Below, piece after piece: positions 7,587 through 15,855 of a stretch of DNA of 64,000 bases (positions within the stretch are counted from its first letter, which is position 1; each line of letters starts with the position of its first letter). The position numbers and the translations under genes were made by a program. This DNA comes from Patescibacteria group bacterium UBA2211 (GTDB lineage: Bacteria; Patescibacteriota; Minisyncoccia; Minisyncoccales; Minisyncoccaceae): NCBI GenBank assembly GCA_002327845.1, contig DCUP01000003.1, positions 62,001 through 126,000 on the forward strand, read 5' to 3'. Under the pieces are notes generated by a model. The model was not told the DNA's origin. It did no database searches and saw only the letters and a program-made list of their open reading frames with translations.

Positions 7587-9317
7587 TTATCTTAGACCTA
7601 AATCATTTAAAGATAAAGCATTAAGAACGTCTTTCTTTTCTAACCATCCTCTTCTAGCCTGATAAACTCCAAATTGCATATCCGCTAATTCTTTCTTATT
7701 ATGAGCATCGCTTCCAATTGTTAATTTAATTCCCATCTCCTTTGCTAGTTTAGCTGTTTGATATCCTAAGTCTGAACGGTATGAATTCATTTCCAAAGCA
7801 ACATTATTTTTTTTGGCTGCTTTTAAAACCTCTTGAATATCTACTTCATATTCACCCCTCTTCCCTAAAATCATTCCTGTTGGATGATTTAATATTTTAA
7901 CTAAAGGATTCTCAAGTGCTTTAATTATCCTTTTAGTCATTTCTCTTTTTCCCATCTTAAAATTAGAATGAATACTAACAGAAACATAATCTAAGGTTTC
8001 TAATGTTTTATCATTAATATCTAAACTACCATCTTTCAAAATGTCTACTTCTGAACCTTGTAATATTTTAAAATCAATTCCTTTATCAATAAAAGATTTA
8101 TTTAATAAATCAATTTCTTTTCTTTGTTCAAGAATTCTTTTTTCATCAAGGCCATTTTCAATCTTTAATGACTGTGTATGATCAGCAATTCCTATGTATT
8201 CATATCCCAAACTAATCGCCCTCTCTGCTATTTCTTTGATTGAATGTTCTCCCCCATCCCAAGAAGTGTGACAATGAAAATCTCCCTTTATATCTTTTAA
8301 TTCAACTAAAATTGGAAGTTTCTTTTGAATGGCTAATTCTATTTCTCCTTGATTTTCTCTCATTTCGGGAGGAATCCAATTCATTCCTAACTTTTCATAT
8401 ATCTCCTCTTCTGTTTCTCCCTTTATCTTTCTTTCGTTTCTAAATAATCCGTATTCATTCAGCTTATATCCTTGCTTTATAGCAATACGACGCAAAGCAA
8501 TGTTATGGTCTTTAGAGCCAGTAAAGTATTGTATTGCCGCCCCAAATGAGCCTTCGCTTACTAATCTTAAATCCATACTCAATCCATTTTTAGTTCTAAT
8601 AGAAGATTTAGTTTCTCCTTTTCCTACAATTTTAATAACCTCATCCATCGAGACAAAGGTATTCATTATTTTCTCTACTAGATATTTATCAGTTGTATCT
8701 TTAATAGCTATTAAGAAATCTACATCGCCAATGGTTTCTTTTCTTCTTCGTGTTGAACCAGCAACTGACAAATTAACAACTCCTTTAATCTTCTTAAACT
8801 TTTCTAAAATACGTTCTACCTCGGGAATAATTTCTCGCAAAAGAAATCTACCTCTTCCCTGTCTTAAGAATTGAATTGATTCTAGAATGTTTTGTTCCAT
8901 CTTTTCTCCAAAGCCAAACAAAGGAGCAATCTTGTGATCATCTAGTGCTTTTTCTAAATCTTTTAAATTTCTAACTCCTAATTCTTTCCAAAGTTTTTTT
9001 ATTCTCTTTACACCCAATCCCTCAACTTTAGTTAATTCCTCTAAATCAATTGGAGATGATTTCTTTATTTCCTTAAGATATTTAACTTTGCCTGTTTTTA
9101 AGAATTCTTCAATTTTTTCAGCAATACTTTTTCCTACCCCTGAAATCTTTTCTAATCCTTTGATTCCTTCTTTCTTGTATAAATCTAAAATATCCTCTTC
9201 CATATTATCAATCGCAATTGCTGCTTGTTGATAGGCTTGAGGTTTAAAGGGAATTTCTTGCAATTCAAGGAATTCTCCTATTTCAAATAAAATTTGAGCC
9301 ACCTCTTGGTTTTTCAT
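7587..9317 (-). CDS. polX: DNA polymerase X family protein with PHP domain
   Basis: Bacterial PolX, used in base-excision and gap repair, 576 residues as expected. Order: an N-terminal 8-kDa-like domain with helix-hairpin-helix GVGKSIAEKI and GLGVKRIKKL, then palm and fingers with the catalytic GDVDFLI motif and a second acidic MDLRLV, and GAAIQYFTGSKDHN. A C-terminal PHP phosphoesterase domain follows (FHCHTSWDGG, GIADHTQS, GSEVDIL, SIHSNF, LNHPTG, IGSDAH), a putative metal-dependent 3'-5' exonuclease/AP endonuclease. Its ATG overlaps the MFS stop as ATGA, so it is translationally coupled to that gene. Confidence 0.93.
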   Translation of the reverse strand: MKNQEVAQILFEIGEFLELQEIPFKPQAYQQAAIAIDNMEEDILDLYKKEGIKGLEKISGVGKSIAEKIEEFLKTGKVKYLKEIKKSSPIDLEELTKVEGLGVKRIKKLWKELGVRNLKDLEKALDDHKIAPLFGFGEKMEQNILESIQFLRQGRGRFLLREIIPEVERILEKFKKIKGVVNLSVAGSTRRRKETIGDVDFLIAIKDTTDKYLVEKIMNTFVSMDEVIKIVGKGETKSSIRTKNGLSMDLRLVSEGSFGAAIQYFTGSKDHNIALRRIAIKQGYKLNEYGLFRNERKIKGETEEEIYEKLGMNWIPPEMRENQGEIELAIQKKLPILVELKDIKGDFHCHTSWDGGEHSIKEIAERAISLGYEYIGIADHTQSLKIENGLDEKRILEQRKEIDLLNKSFIDKGIDFKILQGSEVDILKDGSLDINDKTLETLDYVSVSIHSNFKMGKREMTKRIIKALENPLVKILNHPTGMILGKRGEYEVDIQEVLKAAKKNNVALEMNSYRSDLGYQTAKLAKEMGIKLTIGSDAHNKKELADMQFGVYQARRGWLEKKDVLNALSLNDLGLR

Positions 9318-9946
9318 TGCTTGGTTCTAAAAATATCTTTTAAGTTAGAATGGAACCTTCTATTAAAAACACCTTCAATATCTTTCCTTAAAAAAAGAAG
9401 TACTATTATGCTTAAAAATCCTAAAATTCCAGCGATAAAGAAAGTAAAAGAATATCCCATCTTTGTAACTAATAATCCACTCAAAACTCCTGCCGCTGCT
9501 GTTCCGAGACTTATCGTTGTATCATCTAACGCCCATTCACTAGCTTCTTTACCTTTATCAATATTTCTTGTGAATATGGCTCTCCATCCAGACAAAGCCA
9601 TCGCTATTCCAATTCCATAGAAAGCTTGAAGTAAATATATATGCCAAGGATAAGTGGCAAAGATATATCCAAATAAGACTAAAGAAGCGATAAAATTACC
9701 AACTACCAAGAAAAGATAATCATCCTTTTCTCCCGCATACTTATCCAATAATCTTCCCGAAGGAAGAACTAGTAAAGATCTAAAAATCCAATAAATAGCA
9801 GTAGCTGTACCAACAACCAAAGCTGTTCCTCCTTGAATTTTCTCAACAATAAAAATAGCAAAAATTGGACTCACCAATCCCCACCCTGTCCAAAAAGATA
9901 TATCTGCTAATATTAAACACCTAACTATTTTACTTACTTTTGTCAT
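9314..9946 (-). CDS. Half-size MFS-type membrane protein
   Basis: 210 residues with about six hydrophobic segments, equal to one half of a canonical 12-helix major facilitator. The loop between helices 2 and 3 (RSLLVLPSGRLLDKY) keeps the MFS motif A pattern G-x-L-x-D-[KR]. The open reading frame ends cleanly in an ATGA overlap with polX, so it does not look like a decayed full-length gene. It either works as a homodimer or was truncated long ago. Its start overlaps the upstream flippase-like gene by 17 bases. Substrate unknown. Confidence 0.65.
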   Translation of the reverse strand: MTKVSKIVRCLILADISFWTGWGLVSPIFAIFIVEKIQGGTALVVGTATAIYWIFRSLLVLPSGRLLDKYAGEKDDYLFLVVGNFIASLVLFGYIFATYPWHIYLLQAFYGIGIAMALSGWRAIFTRNIDKGKEASEWALDDTTISLGTAAAGVLSGLLVTKMGYSFTFFIAGILGFLSIIVLLFLRKDIEGVFNRRFHSNLKDIFRTKQ

Positions 9947-10940
9947 AATTAAAAATCTTACTCTCTGCTAATTTAAACCCAGTTCTTAAAAGAAACATCA
10001 TACCAACGCTAGAAACAATTATTTCGGCTGCTCTTAAAATTAATGTAAAAACTGTTGCTGTTGAACCTAATAATCCTAAAGAAGTAAAAGCGTAATATTG
10101 AATTGCTTCGTGTGAACCAAGCGAAGTTGGAATCGGAATCATTGATGATAAATATGAAAATCCTAAAATTGATAAAGATGGGAAAAATCCTAGTGTATTA
10201 CCTAGAAACATTATTAATATCCAGATTCTCGCTTGCATTACAATCGCTCTCAATATTGAAAGCGCTACCCCCTTATTAAAGCTATTACCCCATCGAAAAT
10301 ATTTAAAAACATCATTCTCAACAGAAATAAAACCATTATCATCACTCACCTCCTTTTTCCAAAATCTTTTTACAATATCACGAATAATACTTTTTTTTCC
10401 TATTGCTTTAATATAAAAATAAGAAATAATAGAAACAAAGAATGTTAAAGATACTCCAAATATTATTGTTAATTCTTTAGGAGGAAGATAAACATTGTAC
10501 AAGAAAAATGCTAATCCTAAAAAGATAATTAAAATATTGGCTGTCCACTCAAGTATTCTTTCGATAATTACAGAAGCAAATGTTTTCTTCCAAGAAATAT
10601 CTTTTTCTTTAGTTAAGCCGTAAACCCTAAAAGCTTCACCGCCCCAAATTAGAATCGGCATAAGATACATCATAGAATAGCCTCCCAGATATATCTTGAA
10701 AAGATTAAAAAAAGATACATTTATTCCTGAATCTTTTAATATTTCTTGCCATCTCCAATTACCGATAACCGCAATTAAAAAAGAAAACAATATAATTACT
10801 AGGCCCTGCCAACCAGTAAAAACAGCAAAGGCTCTTCCTATTTCTTCCCAACCAATAACTTTTCCCAGCTGAACAAAAATAATCAATCCTAAAATCAAGG
10901 AAAATCCAAACAGCAATTTTTGTTTAGTTGAAAAACTCAT
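9930..10940 (-). CDS. UPF0104 / lysylphosphatidylglycerol synthase TM-region flippase-like protein
   Basis: 336-residue integral membrane protein with about eight hydrophobic segments, starting inside the membrane at residue 9. It has family features such as GGYSMMYLMP, GGEAFRVYGLTKE, a glutamate-containing ERILEW and the C-terminal SSMIPIPTSLGSHE. This family includes AglD-like and MprF flippase domains acting on lipid-linked substrates. No catalytic synthase domain is attached. It is followed, overlapping, by the half-MFS gene and then polX. Confidence 0.75.
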   Translation of the reverse strand: MSFSTKQKLLFGFSLILGLIIFVQLGKVIGWEEIGRAFAVFTGWQGLVIILFSFLIAVIGNWRWQEILKDSGINVSFFNLFKIYLGGYSMMYLMPILIWGGEAFRVYGLTKEKDISWKKTFASVIIERILEWTANILIIFLGLAFFLYNVYLPPKELTIIFGVSLTFFVSIISYFYIKAIGKKSIIRDIVKRFWKKEVSDDNGFISVENDVFKYFRWGNSFNKGVALSILRAIVMQARIWILIMFLGNTLGFFPSLSILGFSYLSSMIPIPTSLGSHEAIQYYAFTSLGLLGSTATVFTLILRAAEIIVSSVGMMFLLRTGFKLAESKIFNYDKSK

Positions 10941-10956
10941 ACCCTTATTCTAATAT

Positions 10957-10980
10957 AAAAAAACCGGCCTTACAAGCCGA
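10957..10980 (-). terminator. Rho-independent terminator
   Basis: Reverse-strand CGGC/GCCG stem with a 7-base loop followed by seven T, just after the stop of the anchored hydrolase gene and before the flippase-like gene. Confidence 0.65.
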
Positions 10981-10982
10981 TT

Positions 10983-11732
10983 TTAGAACTCTTTATTAAC
11001 AAAAGATGTGATATCGTCTTTAACTTGCTGCCAATAATAATCGTGTCCACTATCGTGCATCGCTTGAGTTAAAGAGATATGGTTACCTGAAATATTGTTA
11101 TACATCCAGACAAAAGGTGTTTTAATTAAAGAAATGATAATTTGACCCAATTTTCCATTAGCTAGAATATCGGCTTGATTATTTAGAGAAATGATATTTT
11201 CACTTTTAGTATTTTTTTTCCAAAAAGGAGCACCCAATTCAATAGCCCAAACATTATCCTCTTTGTCTTTTAATTCCTCCATAGCCGCATCAATAAAAGA
11301 CGCTCCATTCGATAATCCCGCTATAATTACTTTATCATTAGGATTCTTTTCTAAAAATTCATCTATTCTATCAGAAAAAACCTTAGAACTGTCTGGAAAA
11401 TTAAACAAGGCTTCTTTTAATGAGGCTATTTTAGCAAAAAAGTTTTCTTGAGTTCTGTAATATTGAACAATAGAAACCTTATAATTTTTACTTTCAATAA
11501 GCTCCTTTGTTTCATTGATAATAGGATTGAAATCTAGGGCTTGATCAAAGGGAACCGTTCCCCACCCTCCAGAATTAAAAACAATAACTACGTCGCTGTT
11601 TTCTCCAGCCATCATCAATTCTTTCTTAAAAGTATTCCCATTGTTTTTCAAAAAAACCAAATCAAACCACAAAATAGATAATAGACTAATTATAACAAAA
11701 ACACTTATTAATATTTTTGTTTTCTTATTCAT
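10983..11732 (-). CDS. Membrane-anchored alpha/beta-hydrolase-like protein
   Basis: 249 residues: one N-terminal anchor helix (about 7-27), then a soluble domain. It contains a nucleophile elbow-like GLSNGAS motif (about residue 138) and a histidine-rich segment near the C-terminus (NHISLTQAMHDSGHDYYW). I infer an extracytoplasmic esterase or thioesterase-like fold; the catalytic acid is not identifiable by eye and no named family is recognised. It lies one base downstream of greA and was probably co-transcribed with it. Confidence 0.5.
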   Translation of the reverse strand: MNKKTKILISVFVIISLLSILWFDLVFLKNNGNTFKKELMMAGENSDVVIVFNSGGWGTVPFDQALDFNPIINETKELIESKNYKVSIVQYYRTQENFFAKIASLKEALFNFPDSSKVFSDRIDEFLEKNPNDKVIIAGLSNGASFIDAAMEELKDKEDNVWAIELGAPFWKKNTKSENIISLNNQADILANGKLGQIIISLIKTPFVWMYNNISGNHISLTQAMHDSGHDYYWQQVKDDITSFVNKEF

Positions 11733-11733
11733 A

Positions 11734-12201
11734 TTAAGATTCTTCGTATTGTATCTTTAATATTTTGTATTTATTGTCTCCATTAAAAGAAATGGACTCA
11801 CCAACCCTTTTACCAATAAAAGACATACCTAATGGTGATTCGTCACTTATTAATCCTTTAAAAGGATCTGCTTCAAGAGTTCCAACAATTTTATATTCTT
11901 CGTGATCAGATGAACCATTTTTTAAAACAACTTTAGCCCCTAAAGAAACTTTATCTTGCTCTGATTTTCCTGGTTTTTTAATAATCTTATAATTCTTTAA
12001 AATATTATCTAATTCTTCAATCCTCTTCTCAAGCTCTTCTAAATTTTCCTTAAAAAATGAATAATCAGGATTCAAAGCATCGCCTTCAAGCATTGAAGGA
12101 GCCGATTCTAAAATCTCGTTCCGTTGTATAGACTTTAAATCTTCGTATTCCTTCTTTAGTTTTTCTAATCCTTCTTTTGTTAAGTAAAATGTTTTTATCA
12201 T
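11734..12201 (-). CDS. greA: Transcription elongation factor GreA
   Basis: Rescues backtracked RNA polymerase by stimulating transcript cleavage. 155 residues, normal length: N-terminal coiled coil (about 1-75) beginning TKEGLEKLKKEYEDL, with the acidic tip in EGDALNPDYSF (about 57-67), then a C-terminal FKBP-like domain with KVSLGAKVVLK, ISDESPLGMSFIGKRVGE. Upstream is a leader with a small ORF and a terminator-like hairpin, so expression may depend on read-through. Confidence 0.95.
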   Translation of the reverse strand: MIKTFYLTKEGLEKLKKEYEDLKSIQRNEILESAPSMLEGDALNPDYSFFKENLEELEKRIEELDNILKNYKIIKKPGKSEQDKVSLGAKVVLKNGSSDHEEYKIVGTLEADPFKGLISDESPLGMSFIGKRVGESISFNGDNKYKILKIQYEES

Positions 12202-12222
12202 ATTTTTGTTTTATAAGCAAAA

Positions 12223-12243
12223 CCTCTCCGTTTTAGGGAGAGG
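12223..12243 (-). terminator. Terminator-like hairpin in the greA leader
   Basis: A perfect 7-bp CCTCTCC/GGAGAGG stem with a 7-base loop. On the reverse strand it is followed by only four T before G, so termination would be partial. It lies between the 36-codon ORF and greA, which fits an attenuator or the end of a short RNA. Confidence 0.5.
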
Positions 12244-12275
12244 ATTTTATCTTATAATCTTATATTAATTATGTT

Positions 12276-12386
12276 TTAATCTCCCCTCCCTTTATTTTTT
12301 GTTGCAATCATAGCCAAAAACCATACCCCATGTTTGGTGCAGATATTTACAATCGTATATAACTGTTTTATAGTATTTGTTTCCAT
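12276..12386 (-). CDS. 36-codon small ORF in the greA leader
   Basis: ATG at 12386-12384, TAA at 12278-12276, encoding METNTIKQLYTIVNIC then 20 further residues ending KNKGRGD. It begins about 6 bases after the start predicted by a full-consensus promoter and stops 33 bases before a strong hairpin. No family is recognised. It may be a leader peptide, a real microprotein, or an accidental frame in an untranslated leader or small RNA; the promoter-ATG spacing favours translation. Confidence 0.4.
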   Translation of the reverse strand: METNTIKQLYTIVNICTKHGVWFLAMIATKNKGRGD

Positions 12387-12398
12387 GTTTACGATTAA

Positions 12399-12426
12399 AT
12401 TATACTCCCTACCAAATACTTGTCAA
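12399..12426 (-). promoter_or_regulatory. Consensus promoter of the small ORF/greA leader
   Basis: On the reverse strand TTGACA (12426-12421), 16-base spacer, TATAAT (12404-12399): both hexamers are perfect. The -35 overlaps that of the divergent mltG promoter. Confidence 0.85.
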
Positions 12427-12448
12427 GATTGTGATTGTAAAATATGAT
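12420..12448 (+). promoter_or_regulatory. mltG promoter, leaderless
   Basis: TTGTCA (12420-12425), 17-base spacer, TATGAT (12443-12448), then 6 bases to the ATG at 12455. The predicted transcription start is the A of the start codon, which rules out the upstream in-frame ATG at 12377. Confidence 0.75.
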
Positions 12449-12454
12449 ATATCT

Positions 12455-13474
12455 ATGCAGATAAACAAACGCATCATCTATCTTTTTTCTCTTTTTTGCT
12501 TGTTTTTAATTGTTTTTTCAATTAATTCTATTTTCTTGTCTTCTAGTAAAGAAGTTGAAGCTAAATTGTTTACTATTGAAAAAGGCCAAACAGTTAAAGA
12601 GATAGCTTTAAATTTAAAAACAGAAAAATTAATTAAAGATCAGTACGCTTTTATCATTTACGCAGCTATTTCTGGTAAATACACTAAAATACAAGCTGGA
12701 GAATATCTTATTTCTTCACAGATGAGCACAGCAAAAATAATAAATCTTTTTACTAGTGGAGAAACAAATAAAGAGAAATTGACTATTATTGAAGGTTGGG
12801 ATTTAAGAGATATTGCTAAATATCTTGAAGAAAAAAGTATAACTACAGAAGAAGAATTCTACGCAATCACAGGAAAACCAACGGGAGAAAATGAATCAGT
12901 TAGTACAGAAAATTTTAATTTTCTTTCTGATAAACCAGAAAATTTAAGCCTTGAAGGATATCTTTTTCCTGACACTTACTATATTAATAAGACAGACGGT
13001 ATAGATATTATTATTAATAAAATGCTAAAGAATTTTGATGAAAAAATATCTTCAGACTTAAAAGATGAAATTAAAAGACAGAAAAAAACAATATTTGAAA
13101 TAGTTACTATGGCTTCAATGATAGAAAAAGAAGTTAAAACCATGGAAGACAAAAAGATTGTCTCGGGAATTCTTTGGAAAAGAATGGATAGTGGAATGAG
13201 GTTGCAAGTTGACGCCACCGTTCTTTATGCCCAAGGAGATGAAAATTCAAAAGTATATATAAAAGACACTCAAATTAATTCTCCATATAATACATACAGA
13301 AATGATGGGCTTCCTTTGGGACCAATCAGTAATCCAGGCATAGATAGTGTTATTGCTGCTGTCTATCCGACCAAAACAGCTTATTATTATTATCTCTCTG
13401 CTAATGACGGAACAACGATTTGGTCTAAGACTTTAGAAGAACACAATAGAAATAAAGCAAAATATTTGAAATAA
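12455..13474 (+). CDS. mltG: Endolytic murein transglycosylase MltG (YceG-like)
   Basis: Cleaves nascent peptidoglycan strands to set glycan length. 339 residues from the chosen ATG: one N-terminal anchor helix (about 7-27), a LysM-like extracytoplasmic module (FTIEKGQTVKEIA...), then the YceG domain with EGYLFPDTYYI, the catalytic-glutamate region ASMIEKEV, the substrate loop LQVDATVLYAQ, SPYNTYRNDGLPLGPISNPG and a C-terminal YYYLSANDGTTIWSKT. The promoter decides the start. Confidence 0.95.
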   Translation: MQINKRIIYLFSLFCLFLIVFSINSIFLSSSKEVEAKLFTIEKGQTVKEIALNLKTEKLIKDQYAFIIYAAISGKYTKIQAGEYLISSQMSTAKIINLFTSGETNKEKLTIIEGWDLRDIAKYLEEKSITTEEEFYAITGKPTGENESVSTENFNFLSDKPENLSLEGYLFPDTYYINKTDGIDIIINKMLKNFDEKISSDLKDEIKRQKKTIFEIVTMASMIEKEVKTMEDKKIVSGILWKRMDSGMRLQVDATVLYAQGDENSKVYIKDTQINSPYNTYRNDGLPLGPISNPGIDSVIAAVYPTKTAYYYYLSANDGTTIWSKTLEEHNRNKAKYLK

Positions 13475-13477
13475 AAA

Positions 13478-13494
13478 ACCGGGGTAACCCCGGT
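13478..13494. terminator. Bidirectional terminator between mltG and the slipin gene
   Basis: A 7-bp GC-rich stem ACCGGGG/CCCCGGT with a 3-base loop. It is preceded by A-rich and followed by T-rich sequence, between two convergent genes. Confidence 0.75.
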
Positions 13495-13500
13495 CTTTAA

Positions 13501-14247
13501 TTATTGGTTTTTACCAATCTTTTCAAATGCCCTTAGAATCTCTAAAGGTATTGCAAAGATAATTGTATTAGACTGATCTGAACTAACATCATTAATTGAT
13601 TGTAATGTTCTTAAGTGCAACGCTCCATTAGAACTAGCAAGAATATTAGCCGCCTTAGCCATATTATCAGCTGCAGCAACTTCACCCTCAGCTTTAATAA
13701 TAACAGCCCTCTTTTCTCTTTCTGCTTCAGCCTGTTTTCCAATAACTCTTTTCATCTCTTCAGGTAAAGTAATATCTTTCAATTCAACATTTTCAACTTT
13801 AACTCCCCAATTATCAGCTGACTCACCAATAATGTCTTTAATGTTTTTTGAAACAGTAGCTCTTTGAGATAAAAGTTCATCTAGTTCAACCTGACCAACA
13901 GCATTACGCATTGTTGTTTGAGCTAATTGAGAAACCGCGTAATAAAAATCTTCAACTTCTAATATCGCTTTTTCGGCTGAACTTATTTTATAATAAATAA
14001 CTGCATTTACCTTAACTGAAATATTATCTTTAGTTATAGCTTCTTGATCAGGAACATTTACTGCTTTAACCCTCATATCTACCTTTTTGTAGAACTGAAT
14101 AATAGGAAGAACGATGTTCCATCCTGGCTTCATTGTTCCAGTAAACTTTCCCAAGGTAAATATGATTCCATTTTCATATTGATTAATTTGCCTAATTGAG
14201 ATCAAAATAATCGCTACAATCATGGCTATTATAATAAAGAAATCCAT
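13501..14247 (-). CDS. Slipin/stomatin-like SPFH (band 7) protein
   Basis: 248 residues: one N-terminal membrane segment (about 2-18), then the SPFH domain beginning NQYENGIIFTLGKFTGTMKPGWN. It has the conserved slipin stretch MRVKAVNVPDQEAITKDNISVKVNAVIYYKI, AQTTMRNAVGQVELDELLSQR and an alpha-helical AEAEREKRAVIIKAEGE tail. Stomatin-like proteins oligomerise in the membrane and recruit proteases; the usual NfeD partner gene is not adjacent. Family assignment is firm, role inferred. Confidence 0.9.
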   Translation of the reverse strand: MDFFIIIAMIVAIILISIRQINQYENGIIFTLGKFTGTMKPGWNIVLPIIQFYKKVDMRVKAVNVPDQEAITKDNISVKVNAVIYYKISSAEKAILEVEDFYYAVSQLAQTTMRNAVGQVELDELLSQRATVSKNIKDIIGESADNWGVKVENVELKDITLPEEMKRVIGKQAEAEREKRAVIIKAEGEVAAADNMAKAANILASSNGALHLRTLQSINDVSSDQSNTIIFAIPLEILRAFEKIGKNQ

Positions 14248-14295
14248 ATATTTATTTAATTATTATTATACTAAAAGACTAACACCTATTAAGTT

Positions 14296-15531
14296 CTAAA
14301 ACAAGGTCTTCTGTCTTATCGCTTCTCGCTTCTCAACCTCAGAGAATATCTTCACTTTTCCATATTCCCCATCGAATCCAGGCTGTATATTAACTTTCCC
14401 CTCTCTAGCTCTTTTGATTCCTTCAGTAATATTACTAGAAACAACTTCTTTAATTTCTTCAAAAGAAACTTCTAATAAAATATTAAACTCTGATTTAAAA
14501 GATGAAATCAATTTCTGATACTCACTATCAACTCCTTTTGTTCCTGGACCAATTCCTAAAGCTTCTCCGATAATTTCTTTTAATGGAACTATACTTCTAA
14601 AAGGAATGGCATTATCAGGAATAAATCCCTCTGACTTGTCAGCTAGTTTTTCGATTCTATTCATCACTCCAACGGTTAAGGGCTTTCCGCAAACAGGACA
14701 AGTCTCGTTGTATCTCAATGAATCTTTGGAATCCATATAGATATTACAAGCTCGATGGCCGTCTCCATAGTATTTACCTTCTTGAGGATAAAATTCTATT
14801 GTTCCCAAAAAGCCTTTTTTATTTTTAATCGCGTTAATAATAGAATAATAATCTAAGTCAGTATCAAAAATATTTGCTTCTCGGCCAATTTTTTCTGGAC
14901 TATGAGCATCGCTATTAGAAAGAAGAGTAATATTCCTTAAATCAGGTATTCTCCAAAGCATTGAAGGATCAGCTGATAACCCTGTTTCAACTGCATAAAT
15001 TGAAGATGATAATTCCTCAAAACACTCTTCCATTGAATCGAATCCTGATTTAGAACCAAATAATCCAAACCAGGGGGTCATACAATGAGCTGGAATAACC
15101 ATACAATCAGAAGAAATATTTAAAACAATTTTAGCTAGTTCCTTGGCATCAAGACCTAATATTGGTCTGCCATCAGATTTTAAATTTCCTATTTTAGATA
15201 ATTCTTCATTTATTTTTTCTGCAATTTCTATTGAGGGAGATAAAACGATAAGATGAATTTTTCTTGTCTTTCCTTTTTTAGAATAAATACAACTAATTTC
15301 TGTGGTTAATAAAAATCTATTATTAGAATCCTTGTATTGAAATAAACCGGGTTCAGCCGGCTTTAATTCTTCTTTAATATTTTTAATCCATTGCGGATGA
15401 GTAAAATCTCCCGTGGCAATAACTTTAACTCCTTTGATTTCCGCCCACTTAGAAATGTTTTCCAAGTCTGTTTGTCCGCTTGTTGCTCTTGAGTACTTTG
15501 AGTGAATATGGAAATCGGCTATAAACTTCAT
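14296..15531 (-). CDS. Endonuclease Q-like PHP-domain protein (TIGR00375 family)
   Basis: 411 residues. N-terminal PHP metal-binding site DFHIHSKYSRATSG, ATGDFTHP, TTEISCIY, PAHCMTPWFG and LSNSDAHSPEKIG. A zinc-finger region follows with C-x2-C in NETCPVCGKPL paired with an upstream cysteine in RACNIY, then a C-terminal region with FRSIVPLKEIIGEALG and the GKVNIQPGFDGEYGKVKIF stretch that is characteristic of EndoQ. In archaea EndoQ nicks DNA 5' of deaminated bases. It overlaps the next gene by a few bases. Confidence 0.82.
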   Translation of the reverse strand: MKFIADFHIHSKYSRATSGQTDLENISKWAEIKGVKVIATGDFTHPQWIKNIKEELKPAEPGLFQYKDSNNRFLLTTEISCIYSKKGKTRKIHLIVLSPSIEIAEKINEELSKIGNLKSDGRPILGLDAKELAKIVLNISSDCMVIPAHCMTPWFGLFGSKSGFDSMEECFEELSSSIYAVETGLSADPSMLWRIPDLRNITLLSNSDAHSPEKIGREANIFDTDLDYYSIINAIKNKKGFLGTIEFYPQEGKYYGDGHRACNIYMDSKDSLRYNETCPVCGKPLTVGVMNRIEKLADKSEGFIPDNAIPFRSIVPLKEIIGEALGIGPGTKGVDSEYQKLISSFKSEFNILLEVSFEEIKEVVSSNITEGIKRAREGKVNIQPGFDGEYGKVKIFSEVEKREAIRQKTLF

Positions 15532-15854
15532 ATTTTAAAAACTTTGTATCCTTCCCTAGCTCTATCTTTTATTTTTATTCCAACTTCTTTTCCTTTTTTA
15601 GCTTTCTTTAATTTTTCTCCCTTAAATTCCATTGAAGCAATCTTCTGTTTAAAATCAGTATTTTCACCTCCAACAATTCTAATCGTATCTCCAACCGAAA
15701 GATTATCACTTAGCTTAATCGCCACCACTTTAATTTTGTCAAAGTAATGAGTAATTTTACCAATCTTCTTTTCTTTTTTAATAATCTTTTTAACAGTCTT
15801 TTTTATTGGTTTTTTAACAACTTTCTTTTTAGTTGTTTTCTTTTTTATTGCCAT
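15528..15854 (-). CDS. Lysine-rich protein with an EF-Tu domain 2-like fold
   Basis: 108 residues from the ATG at 15854: a poly-lysine N-terminal tail (about 2-34), then a small beta-barrel with IGKITHYFDKIKVVAIKLSDNLSVGDTIRIVGG and GKEVGIKIKDRAREGYKVF. This resembles domain 2 of translation GTPases and the C-terminal barrel of U32 peptidases, without a GTPase domain. A role binding RNA is inferred from charge. An upstream ATG at 15866 would overlap the SLOG gene; 15854 falls just after its stop. Confidence 0.6.
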   Translation of the reverse strand: MAIKKKTTKKKVVKKPIKKTVKKIIKKEKKIGKITHYFDKIKVVAIKLSDNLSVGDTIRIVGGENTDFKQKIASMEFKGEKLKKAKKGKEVGIKIKDRAREGYKVFKI

Positions 15855-15855
15855 A

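Noticed and set aside
8500..8874. 124-codon forward ORF opposite polX
   Set aside because: Runs through the conserved PolX palm motifs on the other strand, so it is a shadow frame.
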